Source: Symbiodinium natans (Eukaryota > Sar > Dinophyceae > Suessiales > Symbiodiniaceae). Taken from it: 64,000 nucleotides of DNA. The stretch's first letter is position 1. Each line of letters starts with the position of its first letter. Under the pieces are notes generated by a model. That model worked only from the letters and a program-made list of their open reading frames with translations. It was not told the DNA's origin and made no database searches. Both the position numbers and the translations under genes were made by a program. The DNA lies in assembly GCA_905221605.1 (NCBI GenBank), contig CAJNDS010002591.1, positions 1 through 64,000 of the forward strand, read 5' to 3'. This document shows positions 30,760 through 60,973 of this stretch, in pieces.

Positions 30760-31380
30760 CTGGCTCGGAGTCACGGGTTGCTCAGTCACATCGGGTCCCC
30801 CAGCGCTGCCGCCGCAACCCATGATGGCTGGCAGCAGGCCGACAAAGTCTCGCTGATGTAGGGTCAAGAGGCGGAAAAATCTGCCGCAGGAAAACTGAGG
30901 AGCATGAGAGGTGCTAGAGTCAGAGTTGAAGGTGCGGGGTGCGTAGGTGTGTTGAAAGGCTGGGGCTCTGAGCGCTAAGTTGTGGTAGGGTGCCGGGTCA
31001 AATCGATCCAGCTCTGGTGGACAAAGTGCTCTACCTCCATGCTAGATGTTCCATGGTTCCATCTATACCTCCTTGCCCCAGGGCTGCTCAAACCCTATAA
31101 AGCCCACGCAGGATGGCCATCCTAGCTACTTAACCTTCAGGGCCCTGCTGCTTGCGAAAAAGTAAGACCCAGCAACATGCGGCGGGCAGCAGCTCTGAGC
31201 CATCGGCGACAGGACCTGCACAGTCAGGGGGGTCTCAGAAGTACAATTTGCTTCGCCCCCCAACTCCCGAACCCCCTGCCGTTTGCCTGAACCCAATGAA
31301 AGCCTCTGGAGCCTTTTGTAGCCCGAAGCCCTCACGCCTAAGGCTTAGGCGGCGTTGAGTCCCAATAGTAGAGTTCTACA
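30760..31380. other. Array-free stretch, no firm exon
   Basis: Unique sequence with open frames on both strands around 31,126-31,358. Neither has clear coding bias. No element family is recognised. Confidence 0.35.
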
Positions 31381-31388
31381 AGCAGGTT

Positions 31389-31553
31389 GGGATGCTTCCC
31401 CTTATACTAACAGTCCTTACTAGGGATTCGAGTACCCCCTATTAGAATCCCTATGAAGGAGCTGTTAGGATAAAGGATATACTAACAGTCCTTAATAGGG
31501 ATTAGCGTACCCCGATTATAATCCCTATTAAGGAGCTGTTAGTATAAGGGGGA
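31389..31553. mobile_element. Two family B hairpin elements in tandem
   Basis: One copy ends in AGGATAAAGGATATACTAAC where the next starts, sharing the middle arm. Outer ends are GATGCTTCCCCTTATACTAA and TAGTATAAGGGGGAATAGT. A CCCTAAA array starts seven bases after it. Confidence 0.8.
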
Positions 31554-31833
31554 ATAGTATCCCTAAACCCTAAACCCTAAACCCTAAACCCTAAACCCTA
31601 AACCCTAAACCCTAATATCCCAAGTTCTATAGACTTGTGCGGCCGGTCATGGCGACTCTAGGGCTTAAAGGCCTACAGTTGCAGACTGAAGTGCCCGCAG
31701 CAGCAAGCCCAGCTAGCAAACATAGCAGGGTTTAGGGTTTAGGGTTTAGGGTTTAGGGTTTAGTGTTTAGGGTTTAGGGTTTAGGGTTCAGGGTTCAGGA
31801 TTTAGGGTTTAGGGCAGAGTTTCAGCCCTCCGG

Positions 31834-31893
31834 ATGCTCCCCCTCATACTAACAGTCCCTAGTAGGGACAAGCCGTACACACAGAAGGGGAAG
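31834..31893. mobile_element. Family B remnant
   Basis: GATGCTCCCCCTCATACTAA then CAGTCCCTAGTAGGG, with a degraded right arm. Confidence 0.6.
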
Positions 31894-31982
31894 ACAAAAA
31901 GCTGCCAAAGGCCGTGAGGTGTCCAAGGTGTCTCAAGCACCCCCCCCCACCCAAGCTTTCCCGGGACGGGACTTTAGTGTTC

Positions 31983-32176
31983 TTCGGGCCTTAGGGTTCT
32001 TAGGGTTCTTAGGGTTCTTAGGGTTCTTACGGTTCTTAGGGTTCTTAGGGTTCTTAGGGTTCTAGGGTTCTTAGGGTTCTTCGAGTTCTTAAGGTTCTTA
32101 GGGTTCTTAGGGTTCTTATGGTTTAGGGTTCTTAGGGTTTAGGGTTCTTAGGGTTCTTAGGGTTTAGGGTTCTTCG
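31983..32176. repeat. GGTTCTTAG (9-mer) array
   Basis: About 18 units of GGTTCTTAG with a few TTTAGGG units at the right end. A private 9-bp variant found nowhere else in the window. Confidence 0.9.
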
Positions 32177-32684
32177 GAGCTTGCAGGTGATGAAGGGCCC
32201 CTTAGAATTTTTCCCTTGGACCCGCTGGGGGCCTCGCCCTCGGGACTTCCCCCTCAAGGATCGACGACCCTGAAGATTTCCCCGAAACCCTCGCTGGTTC
32301 TCCAGAAACCCATATACATGTACATACAAACATGGGCATGCGGTCGTAGTCCACAGTGCATGTGGAGTGTCTTTTCAGTACTTGGGCTCTTTGCAAGGCG
32401 TTTGCAAGGCTCTTTGCAACTTAAGACAAGGATCTCTTGTGTGTCTAGTTGGGTCTACATCAACCCTAAGCCCTAGACCCTAAACCCTAAACCCTAAACC
32501 CCAAATCCCAAACCACTAAACAACCAAAAAGCTCAACCCGAAACACTACGAACCCTAAGACATTGAACTGCCATCTCGAATTACGCATGTCGAGCCGGAA
32601 AGCCTGGCCCGGGATGCAGCGTGCCGAGGCTTCAGGTTCTATTGTTTTTCTTGTTTTTTTTTTTTTTTGGGGGGGGGGGGGGGG

Positions 32685-33100
32685 GTCAGGGTTTAGGGTT
32701 TCGGGTTCAGGGTTCAGGGTTTAGGATTTAGGGTTTAGGGTTTAGGGCTTAAGGCCTTAAGGGTTTAGGGTTCAGGGTTTAGGGCTTAAGGCCTTAAGGT
32801 TTCGGGCTTAAGGATTTGGGGCTTAAGGGTTTAGGGTTTAGGGTTTCAGGACATTACCCAGTATCTGGGAGCTTCAGTGATTCACGGGGTTTTCGGTGCA
32901 TCCCTGGCAAGGTCCAGCTGAAAAAAACTTTGGGCGCCGGGCGCACCATTCCGGTGCCCTTTGCCGACTTGCAAGCGTGATTATCTCGCCGGTTCAGGGT
33001 TTAGGGTTTAGGGTTCAGGGTTTAGGGCTTAGGGTTTAGGGTTTGGGGTTTGGGGTTTAGGGTTTAGGTTTTAGGGTTTAGGGTTTAGGGTTTAGGGTTT
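32685..33100. repeat. Mixed TTTAGGG, TTCAGGG and AAGGCCTTAAGGG repeats
   Basis: Two blocks (32,685-32,850 and 32,995-33,100) of short mixed units around an island at 32,860-32,990 in which no exon is certain. A poly-T/poly-G run precedes them at 32,640-32,685. Confidence 0.8.
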
Positions 33101-33377
33101 GAACTCTAAAAATCAGGCGCTCTCTCGCAGAAACCGGCTGCCAACTACAAATCGTGGCTGCATAGCTTCGTCTCCCAACTCCTAAGCTTGCAAACCCTGA
33201 AGCTACATCATGCGACGTCCACCAGAACTGCCCCCAACTGTCAAGGGCCTTCCCTAAACCCTAAACCCTAAACCCTAAACCCTAGACCCTTTTTTGGTTT
33301 AAGGCTCTGCAGACGGACCCACCCCAAGCTCTGTCCAGATTTTCGGTCACGCGCTTGGACCTTGGGGCGATAGAGCC

Positions 33378-33670
33378 ACTAATATTGGAGCCTTAATAAT
33401 TAGAATAGGGTTTAGGGTTCAGGGTTTGGGGTTTAGGGTTTAGGGTTTAGGGTTTAGGGCTTAGGGCTTAGGGCTTAGGCTTAGGGCTTAGGGCTTAGGG
33501 CTTGGGGCTTAGGGCTTAGGGCTTAGGGCTTAAGGCTTAGGGTTTAGGGTTTAGGGTTTAGGGTTTAGGGATATAGGGGCCTCAATGATTAGAATAGGGT
33601 TTTGGGAGGGTATTGTGTTATATTTATAAAGGTACCATAAGTGTATACTATTAGTAATTCTTCCGACCCG
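33378..33670. mobile_element. Family D element expanded by a TTTAGGG/GGGCTTA array
   Basis: GGAGCCTTAATAATTAGAAT then AGGG starts an array of TTTAGGG and GGGCTTA units up to about 33,568. The element then restarts as AGGGGCCTCAATGATTAGAA and runs through to TTCTTCCGACCC. Confidence 0.65.
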
Positions 33671-34907
33671 ATATTCAAGTCTTTCCAGCGTCAAGAACGT
33701 AATTCGAGTGTTCGGACCAGGGATGCAGAAGGATCCGGGTTTCGGGTTTCGGGCTTCCAGTTCTAAGGTATGGATGTGGAGTTCCAGAATGCTTAAGGAC
33801 CCGACACAGCCCTACACCCTCAGCACTTGGCAGGTTGGAAGGCTCAGGCGGAGGAGGGTTTGGGTTAAGGTCTTGCCTGCAAGGGTTCGGGCGGCAGGAG
33901 CAGGTTTCGGGGCACACCATCACGTAGACCTGCTTCTGTTCAGCCAAGGGAGACCACCTTCAACTCCAACCAAGCAAGTGGTACCTGTCAAAAGCCCGGA
34001 TTGAGAAAGCCACGTCACCCTAAACCCTAAATCCTAAACCCTAAACCCTAAACCCTCAACCCTAAACCTGAAACCCTGACATGTACCCGAAACCCATGAA
34101 CCGCGAGGCGAGGAACCAAAGCCCTAAACTGGGCCCAAACCCTAACAGTGTAGCGTTTAGGGTTTAGGTTTAGGGTTTAGGGTTTAGGGCTTAGGGCTAG
34201 GGTTTAGGGCTTAGGGCTTAGGGTTAGGGCTGCCAGTTCTTTGCCAAGCGCCGCGCGGTTGATTCAAGACTTGTGCTGCTTCGCCTTGCCAAGCCTGGGC
34301 ACACAAGAGCAAAGCTCTAAAGGGTTCCAGAGAGCTCCAGGGCCACAAAAAAGCAAGCGTTTAGCGTTGAGGGTTTGGGGTTTAGGCTTTATAGAAGGGT
34401 TTAGGGTTGAGGGTTTAGGGTTGAGGGTTTAGGGTTTAGGGTTTAGGGAAGTCTGTTTTGAGGCTTGGGCTTCAAGGGTTAGGGCCTCGAGGTTCGGAGT
34501 TCGGAAGGTTGACCCATGCCAGAACCAGCTACAAGCCCCAGCCTCCAATTCCGAACCCTCCAAAGCCAAGCCACCAAAATCCAAGCCAAGTCTAAAAGCA
34601 TGCAAAACAAAGACTGAAGCCCGAGCCGAGACTTCAAGATCTGTGCGTTTTTGGGGTAGCGGGCTGCCGTCGCGCAAATTTCGTGCCGTGAAGAGACAGC
34701 CTGCAATTGCGAAATGCCTGAAGAGAGGGAAGGGAGGATTCATGTAGGGCTTGGGGTTGGGGCTTACGCTTAAGGACCCCCAAACCCTGAACCCTAAAAC
34801 CTAAGACCAGAGGGAAGAAAGCCATACCAGAACCAGAGAGGCAAATGCGACAACCCCTGGATCCTGCCCCCCCATATCAGCAGCTTCAACATAAGCCCAA
34901 GGGCCCA

Positions 34908-35010
34908 ATATAGGGGCCGAAACGAGAATAGGGCCTCTGCTCTTTTTGGAGGGGTATAACTATATAGGGGCCATGGGGGAATACTGATCGTGATTATTCC
35001 GACCCTACAG
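34908..35010. mobile_element. Short element, family D
   Basis: ATATAGGGGCCGAAACGAGA at the left, GATTATTCCGACCCTA at the right, with CTATATAGGGGCCATGGGGG inside. Confidence 0.75.
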
Positions 35011-35215
35011 TAATTCACTCATTAGGGTCTTCTTGGTCAAGGGCTCCTATAGGCTCGGCAAGGCCACTGCACATAAACATGTGCTGACTGACCGAGAGTC
35101 TTCCCGCTACCCTAAACCCTAAACCCTAAACCCCGGGCAGACGCCGAAGGACGGCAGGTGACCCTAGAACTCTAGCACCAAAAGCCCAAAACCCAAAGCC
35201 CTATACTCCCCCCCA

Positions 35216-35322
35216 ATGTAGGAGCCTGAATAATTAGTATAAGGGTTTTGGGGGGGGGGGGGTTTGTTACAGTGGAATTATAGAGGGCCCATAAGGGAAT
35301 AGAATTAGAAACTCCCCTGCAT
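35216..35322. mobile_element. Short element, family D
   Basis: AGGAGCCTGAATAATTAGTA then TAAGGGTTTTGGGG, G-run, and AGGGCCCATAAGGGAATAGA. It lies 28 bp left of the last kinesin exon. Confidence 0.75.
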
Positions 35323-35349
35323 CCCCCAAAGCGCCCTGAACCCTAAACC

Positions 35350-54674
<19,325 letters not shown>

Positions 54675-54679
54675 CTGGT

Positions 54680-54775
54680 TCTTGGTAGGGAATGAGGGAA
54701 TGAGGTACCCCATATATACCCTTTAAGAAATTGTATAGGGCCCTAATTCCCTCATTCCCTACTAAGAACATGTGG
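54680..54775. mobile_element. Inverted-repeat element, family F, abutting a kinesin 3' splice site
   Basis: GTTCTTGGTAGGGAATGAGG at the left and CCTCATTCCCTACTAAGAAC at the right. Read on the transcript, CTCATTCCCTACCAAG-AACCAG is the intron end. About 96 bp, no coding capacity. Confidence 0.85.
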
Positions 54776-54904
54776 GGCTGACTCAGGCTGGTGACATGCA
54801 AGTAGTGGGGACGAAAGCGTCATGACCGCCCGATTTGAAAATTGAAGATGCTCTGCTTCTATAGTCGACCCGGTCACGCCCGTCACCACAACACTGCCTC
54901 TGGG

Positions 54905-55060
54905 AAGTACCCTAAACCCTAAAACCCTTAACCCTAAAACCCTAAAACCCCAAAACCCCAAAACCCTAAAACCCTCAAACCCTAAAACCCTCAAACCCTA
55001 AAACCCTAAAACCCTCAAACCCTAAAACCCTAAAACCCTAAAACCCTAAACCCTAGACTT
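54905..55060. repeat. CCCTAAAA (8-mer) array
   Basis: Units of CCCTAAAA with CCCTCAAA and CCCCAAAA variants: a homogenised 8-mer. Confidence 0.9.
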
Positions 55061-55259
55061 TAGATAACTGCACTCAAAGAGGGAACTTCATGCTTGTGAT
55101 AGGCGGCTTGCTTCCATGCGTCCACTTAGGAACCTCAGCCACTTTCGAGCGACCTCTGTGGTGCTCATTGACTTGATACGGTTCCTCTTTCGCAGGTACG
55201 AGCCAATGATCGAACCACCCTAAACCCTAAACCCTAAACCCTAAACCCTAAGCCCATGT

Positions 55260-55470
55260 AGCACTTCCTTTCTACTTGATGCTGAGCAGCGCCTTGGGGC
55301 CAGATTGCGCTTCGCCCTTTGCACTCTTTGCACTCCAGGCTAAAGACCAACTGCGTTTTGGGACGCTTGATTGAACATGAATTGAGGTGAAACCCATCCA
55401 TACTCCCTGTTTTGGCATCGAGAGGCATGTCATCACGTGGCCTGCGAGCTTGGAGGAGGAACAATCAGGG
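55260..55470 (-). other. Coding-like island, no firm exon
   Basis: Two overlapping minus frames are open (LECKECKGRSAIWPQGAAQH and AKSAKGEAQSGPKALLSIK). Either may hold an exon of the kinesin stalk. I could not choose. Confidence 0.3.
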
Positions 55471-55617
55471 CTGGGAGACCTTGGTCCCCAGATGCAGCCC
55501 CTCCAAATGGCCCCTAAGAACCCCTGACCCCTTTGAAGCCCTAATCCCTCAACCCAAAATCTTTCAAGCCCAGAAAATTGCGCGAGGGCCAAGAACCCCA
55601 AGGGTGTCCTCAGCCAC

Positions 55618-55687
55618 CTCATGGTAGCGATCGAGGAGGCTGTTGGTGCTGCTACCGATGTTTTGGACCGCGCCTGTCGCTTCATGG
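55618..55687 (-). CDS. Probable kinesin tail exon: GAVQNIGSSTNSLLDRYHE
   Basis: 70 nt after CCCACAG: HEATGAVQNIGSSTNSLLDR then YHE; GT donor GAG|GTGGCT. Excellent codon bias; helical. Nearest recognised exon upstream of the motor neck. Confidence 0.6.
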
Positions 55688-56066
55688 CTGTGGGAGTCCA
55701 AGAGAGGATTGCGGGCAAGCCACAGAAGACAAGCCGGTAGAGAAGACGTGAAGACACGAGCCGGTGGCACAGAGAGCAAGATTGACAGACGGATGGACAT
55801 ATTAACAACCGCTCCGATGATGGATTGGAGAGCGAGAGAGAGTTTGAGATAGACAGGAAGCTGCATAGATGGACGACTAGATTATGTACCCTAAACCCTA
55901 AACCCTAAACCCTAAACCCTAAACCCTACTGTAAACCCTAAACCGGAGCCACTGTGGGTCCTTGACCCAGAAGTATCGCACAACTTACCGAACACTTTAA
56001 GAAGTTGACCTAGAAGGGCCAGCTCCGGAAGCAGCCACTCAAGATTCAGGGGTTTGGGGTTTAGGG

Positions 56067-56333
56067 TTTCGGGTTTAGGGTTTAGGCTTTAGGCTTTAGG
56101 CTTTAGGCTTTAGGCTGTAGGCTTTAGGCTTTAGGCTTTAGGCTTTAGGCTTTAGGCTTTAGGCTTTAGGCTTTAGGCTTTAGGCTTTAGGCTTTAGGCT
56201 TTAGGCTTTAGGCTTTAGGCTTTAGGCTTTAGGCTTTAGGCTTTAGGCTTTAGGCTTTAGGCTTAGGCTTTAGGCTTTAGGCTTTAGGCTTTAGGCTTTA
56301 GGCTTTAGGCTTTAGGCTTTAGGCTTTAGTTTG
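56067..56333. repeat. TTTAGGC array (about 38 units)
   Basis: The unit is uniformly TTTAGGC, not TTTAGGG, with one TGTAGGC and one 6-mer slip. It switches sharply to TTTAGGG at about 56,335. A homogenised variant inside a kinesin intron. Confidence 0.97.
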
Positions 56334-56335
56334 GG

Positions 56336-56560
56336 GTTTTAGGGTTTAGGGTTAGGGTTTAGGGTTTTTTTAGGGTTTAGGGTTTAGGGTTTTTAGGGTT
56401 TGGTTAGGGTTTAGGGTTTAGGGTTTAGGGTTTAGGGTTTAAGGTTTAGGTTTTAGGGTTTAGGGTTTAGGGTTTAGGGTTTAGGGTTTAGGGTTAGGGT
56501 AGGGTTTAGGGTTTAGGGTTTAGGGTTTAGGGTTTAGGGTTTAGGGTTTAGGGTTTAGGC
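56336..56560. repeat. TTTAGGG array
   Basis: Continues the TTTAGGC tract after a few irregular units; about 30 units with several slips. Confidence 0.93.
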
Positions 56561-56744
56561 AACGCGCAAATGTGCATGCCCTGTCTGGCCCAACACACCC
56601 CAAATCCCTGAACCCTGATCCCTCAACCCTAAACCCTACAAGAGAACCATTTCTCCACATCCCCTGAGCCGAAGTTCCAGCCTTGGGCCCTATACACACT
56701 GAGTTTAGTGCCTCTTGGCATGGGAACTTAGGTCTTTGGGGGTT

Positions 56745-56860
56745 TAGGGTTTAGGGTGTAGGGTTTAGGGTTTAGGGTTTAGGGTTTAGGGCTTAGGGTT
56801 TAGGGCTTAGGGTTTAGGGCTTAGGGTTTAGGGTTTAGGGTTTAGGGTTTAGGGTTTACC
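56745..56860. repeat. TTTAGGG array with alternating GGGCTTA units
   Basis: TTTAGGG and GGGCTTA alternate regularly at 56,785-56,830, a two-unit higher-order repeat. Confidence 0.9.
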
Positions 56861-56902
56861 CTCAAAATCCTTCAACCCGCCTGCAAGGGGCGGGAAGGAG
56901 TC

Positions 56903-56953
56903 CAACAGCGCGCGGCGGCCCTCGGCCGCTTCGCGCAGGTTCGTCTGCCCTTC
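56903..56953 (-). CDS. Probable kinesin stalk exon: EGQTNLREAAEGRRALL
   Basis: 51 nt after TCTGGAG; GA donor TTG|GACTCC. Charged helix EGQTNLREAAEGRRALL, phase 0 at both ends. Fits a coiled coil. Confidence 0.55.
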
Positions 56954-57132
56954 CTCCAGAGGCATGGGGGGGGGGATAGGGTTTAGGGTGTAGGGTTTAG
57001 GGTTTAGGGCTTAAGGTTTAGGGAAACCTAAAGGGCTTTGGGTTTTCGGATCTAAGGCTTGCTTCGGAATCGCGAGGAATCCTGCAGTCCTGGTTGGGGG
57101 ATTTCATGGGTTAGCCGTGACAAGTAGGTTTG

Positions 57133-57268
57133 TAGTTTAGGGTTTAGGGTTTAGGGTTTAGGGTTTAGGGTTTAGGGTTTAGGGTTTAGGGTTTAGCGTT
57201 TAGGGTTTAGGGTTTAGGGTTTAGGGTTTAGAGCTTAGGGTTTAGGGCTTAGGGTTTAGGGCTTAGGT
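57133..57268. repeat. TTTAGGG array
   Basis: About 19 units, the right end alternating with GGGCTTA. It ends about 37 bp from the next exon. Confidence 0.95.
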
Positions 57269-57304
57269 ATTTAGGCGGTGGTAAGTTAGGCAAGAAGATT
57301 TCAC

Positions 57305-57392
57305 CGATAGCCTCGGAATTGGCTTCTAGGTTGGGGGCGTGCAGGGACACTTTTTCTCGCACGCGGCTCAAGACTAGTTTGGTCTTGCGAGC
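57305..57392 (-). CDS. Probable kinesin stalk exon: ARKTKLVLSRVREKVSLHAP
   Basis: 88 nt after ACCTGCAG: ARKTKLVLSRVREKVSLHAP then NLEANSEAI and one base; donor G|GTGAAA. Strong codon bias. Amphipathic helix plus polar stretch. Confidence 0.65.
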
Positions 57393-57549
57393 CTGCAGGT
57401 AGACGGGGAGATGCCGGCTTTGCCGGTCTGTCGAGGATCTCCCGCCGAATTTCACCCGAGCGTGCCTCCGACCCTATTCGAAACTCAGCCCCGATGGAAC
57501 CCTGATTCCGAAAACAAACCCTGAACCTCAAAATCCTAAATCCTAAATC

Positions 57550-58860
57550 CTCAACCCTAAACCCTAACCCTAAACCCTATAAACCTACAAAACACCACAA
57601 AATCAGCCGAATTGCGCAGCGACACAGGGGCTCCGGTGGCCCGTTAGGCATCTGCCGCCGCAAAACGTGGCACAGGGAATCATTACTACGCAAAAGGCCC
57701 GCTCTCTCTTTTGAGGCACAGGGGGCAGGGGGGGAAACCTGCGAATTTGCACAAAAAGTCCAAACCAAGGTACAGACAAGCAAAGAACCGGCCTACGGCA
57801 GAGTCCCAAGCGAGCTGTGCGGGTGGAGCCATTCTAGACGCTAGACTTTCAGCTTGATCATCGCATGTGCCTTAGAGATTACCCAGTTGGTTTGGCCTTT
57901 AGTTGGCAGGTGGCAAGAACCCTAAACCCTAAACCTGAAACCCCAAACCGTGGTGACTTGCCATGGGCCTGAGGCTTGTGATGTGTCTTGGCTGACTCGG
58001 GTGTCTTTTGGTCGATTTAGAGTTCTAAAACCCTAAACCCTAAACCCTAAACCCTAAACCGCTGAGGGGGGCTTTGATCCAAGGAGCTCCCAAGGCCAGG
58101 CCTCCGAGTCGCAAGGCCCCCCCTGAACCCTGAGAACCAGATTTCGGGCTTCGGGCTTGTGGATGCGTATCGACTTGCGAGGGTTTGGGGTTTGGGGTTT
58201 GGGGTTTAGGGTTTAGGGTTTAGGGTTTAGGAATCTCGGAAGTTCCTGGCTACAGGGACTCTGCGTCGGTGAACTTCATGCGGGTGCACCCGTCTGCTGG
58301 CCGCCTGCTCACGCGATCAGGGGCTTAGGCTTTGGGTGGCTATGGTTTCGGGTTTGGGGTTCAGGGTTCAGGGTTCAGGGTTTAGGGTTTAGGGTTTAGG
58401 GTTTAGGGTTTAGGGTTTAGGGTTTAGGGCACCCCAGCAGCAACCAAAAATCACAACTTGCTTTCTGTTTGGGTTCAATGCTGAGCGGCCCGCTTCCTAC
58501 AACATGCTGCCCTCAAGCCCACCAACTGAAGCCCAAAATCTCAAAAGCTCTCGCGACACCACCCAAAAAAACCACGGACGATGTAAGGCCATTGGGCGTT
58601 GAGGGTGATGGGGAATTTCCAGGCTGCAGGACTTCTAAGATCTACAGTTCTTGCAGGGCATCTATGGTTCGGGCTAAACCCTAAACCCTAAACCCAAAAC
58701 CCTAACCCCTAAACCTTAAACCCTAAACCCTAAACCCTAAACCCTGCCCCGGATTGCTTGGGGTAGCTTCAACTTTCTGGCTTGTGGCCTCCGATGTCTC
58801 CTCCGAAGGCCCGACTCCATCAGCGCAGCTTGCTCTGTAGCTTCATGTCCTTTCAGGACT
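57550..58860. other. Islands between short arrays, exons possible
   Basis: Unique islands at 57,600-57,850, 58,060-58,140, 58,240-58,340 and 58,740-58,860 alternate with short CCCTAAA or TTTAGGG runs. Several minus frames look coding (for example GHEATEQAALMESGL at about 58,800-58,850 and DAESL near 58,262), but each has a rival frame, so none is called. Confidence 0.4.
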
Positions 58861-58862
58861 CG

Positions 58863-58972
58863 AGGGTTTAGGGTTTAGGGTTTAGGGTTTAGGGTTTAGG
58901 GTTTAGGGTTTAGGGTTTAGGGTTTAGGGTTTAGGGTTTAGGGTTTAGGGTTTAGGGTTTAGGGTTTAGGGT
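58863..58972. repeat. TTTAGGG array
   Basis: About 15 perfect units. Confidence 0.95.
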
Positions 58973-59035
58973 CTATGATCAAGGGTTTAGGGCTTAGGGT
59001 CTAGGATCTAGGTTTAGGGTTGAGGGTTGGGGTTG

Positions 59036-59133
59036 GGATGTTCCCCCTTCTACTAACAGTCCTTACTAGGGATTGTAGTACCCCCTATTTAGAATCCCAA
59101 TCAAGGACTGTGTCTATAAGGGGGAACCTCCCA
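59036..59133. mobile_element. Hairpin element, family B
   Basis: GGATGTTCCCCCTTCTACTA then ACAGTCC at the left and TCTATAAGGGGGAACCTCCC at the right. Full length. Confidence 0.85.
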
Positions 59134-59442
59134 AGTTAAGGGGGCTCAAGTCTACGGCGCCATAGGGGCAGGATACTTTTTGAATTTGGGATGTAGGATT
59201 CAGGCAAAGCTCCAATTCCCTTGGCAACCTGCGGGCCTAAACCCCAAACCCTAAACCCTAAACCCTAAACCCCAAACCCTAAACCCTAAACGGATTTGGA
59301 ACAGGGTCGAGCTGTCGCAGTCTGAACCCCCAAGGGCTGCTGTGGAGGTCAGTGCTTAAGACTCACGAGCCACGATCCGACCCAAGCCCCTGAAAGCCTC
59401 AAAGCCGGATGCCCTGCAATATATGCACTTCATACTGGATCC

Positions 59443-59525
59443 CCTTAGAACCTGACTAAAAAATGATATTTCTAAGATCCTCTTGGGTTTTTCCCAAACA
59501 CAAATACAAAACAATTCCTAAGGGG
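59443..59525. mobile_element. Short element, family E
   Basis: TAGAACCTGACTAAAAAATG then CTAAGATCCTCTTGGGTTTT and CAAATACAAAACAATTCCTA. Confidence 0.65.
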
Positions 59526-60072
59526 TATGTAGCATAAGCACACTTGAGATTTGAGCACGGACCGGAATCACAAGACAGGCAGCAGTCGCTCGCATCAGTC
59601 GCTGCAAGCTGCTGGGAGGTGGCCCGAAGAGTAAGAAGCCCTAAACCCTTAACCCTTAACCCGTGACCCTACACCCTAAACCCTAAACCCCACACCCTCT
59701 AAACCCTAAACCCTAAACCCTAAACACTAGACCCAAATCTGCCCCGCAAGCCCCAGGCTTTTGGGGTTCACAGTCTTGGGGCTCTGAGGGGTTCTGGGAT
59801 GGCCCTTAAAACCCTTTGAAGAAGAGTCCGAAATATAAGCCTCTTAAGCCCACTAAGGGAAGATATGAAATATCCCAAGGGCCTCTAAGCCCTAAACCCT
59901 AAACCCTAAGCCCTAAGCCCTAAGCCCTAAACCCTAAACCCCTAAACCCCTAAACCCTAAACCCTAACCCTAAACCCACCTGAAGTTCTTTTGGGAGTTC
60001 TGGGATGTGGCTCCTCGGTCTTCACTTTCGCGACTGACGGGTCCTTGAGAGCTGCGGAGGGCTCGAAGGCTA

Positions 60073-60120
60073 TAACCCCCAAAACCCTATTCTAAATATT
60101 CAGGCCCCTATGCTAGAGTC
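60073..60120. mobile_element. Family D remnant
   Basis: AACCCCCAAAACCCTATTCT then AAATATTCAGGCCCCTAT. Only one half of the element remains. Confidence 0.6.
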
Positions 60121-60457
60121 TAGGGCTTGTCTCACAAGCAGACAGGGCCGAGACCCCCCGTTCTTCCCGACCTGGCTCTCGGAAGGGACTCCTAAACCCT
60201 AAGCCAAAGATTTTCTACAGGGGCTGACAGTCCAAGTGCGGAGTCCCAGGCTGACATGTGGTGCGTATAGGGTTCAAGCAAGGATCTGGGGGTCAGGTGT
60301 GCAGAAGATTGCGTTTGCTGGGATCTAAGGATGAAGGCAGCAACCAGCAAACCCCGAAACCAACTTTCTCAACTCTGCCTTCTCCAATACCAAAAGTTTA
60401 AAGTTCAACTATGGGCTAAGTAAGCTGCTTTCAAGGAGCAGCGCCATCTTGGGTCAC

Positions 60458-60515
60458 CTTGTCGCCTCCGGTCATCGACTTCTTCCTCTGCGGCCTCGAC
60501 ATCAACTGCGCGCAA
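60458..60515 (-). CDS. Possible kinesin stalk exon: VEAAEEEVDDRRRQ
   Basis: After GGCCTAG the minus frame reads LRAVDVEAAEEEVDDRRRQ and one base, donor G|GTGACC, ideal for a coiled coil. The plus strand here is also open and GC3-rich for about 57 codons (60,459-60,630), so strand choice is uncertain. The minus call rests on context. Confidence 0.45.
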
Positions 60516-60811
60516 CTAGGCCCGAACTACCTCGCCAAGAAGGATTGTGGGCAGAGTCTGACAAAGCATGTGTGCAAGGGCTCCGAGCACGCACAGAAAG
60601 TGCCCACATTTGGCAAGGACCCAAAGGCCACCCAAGAGAGCGCAACAGGGCCATCAACCCCCCCCCCCAACCACGGCCCTAACCCCAAAACGCCCCAAGC
60701 CGCGCTGAGGCCCGTATCCCTAAAACCCTAAACCCTAACCCCCCAAACCCCAACCATGCTCATGCTCAGGCCCTCGCGGTTGGATCTTCGGCTTGTTCTG
60801 GGGCTTGTTGC

Positions 60812-60930
60812 CCTTAGGGTTTAGGGTTTAGGGTTTAGGGTTTAGGGCTTAGGGTTCAGGGCTTAGGGTTTAGGGTTTAGGGTTTAGGGTTTAGGGTTTG
60901 GGGTTTAGGGTTTAGGGTTTAGGGTTTTCG
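60812..60930. repeat. TTTAGGG array
   Basis: About 16 units with a few GGGCTTA and GGGTTTG variants; ends at the edge of a coding island. Confidence 0.93.
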
Positions 60931-60973
60931 AGGCCCAACGCGGCTCTTGCTCCCAAGGGGCGAAGGCAAAGGC

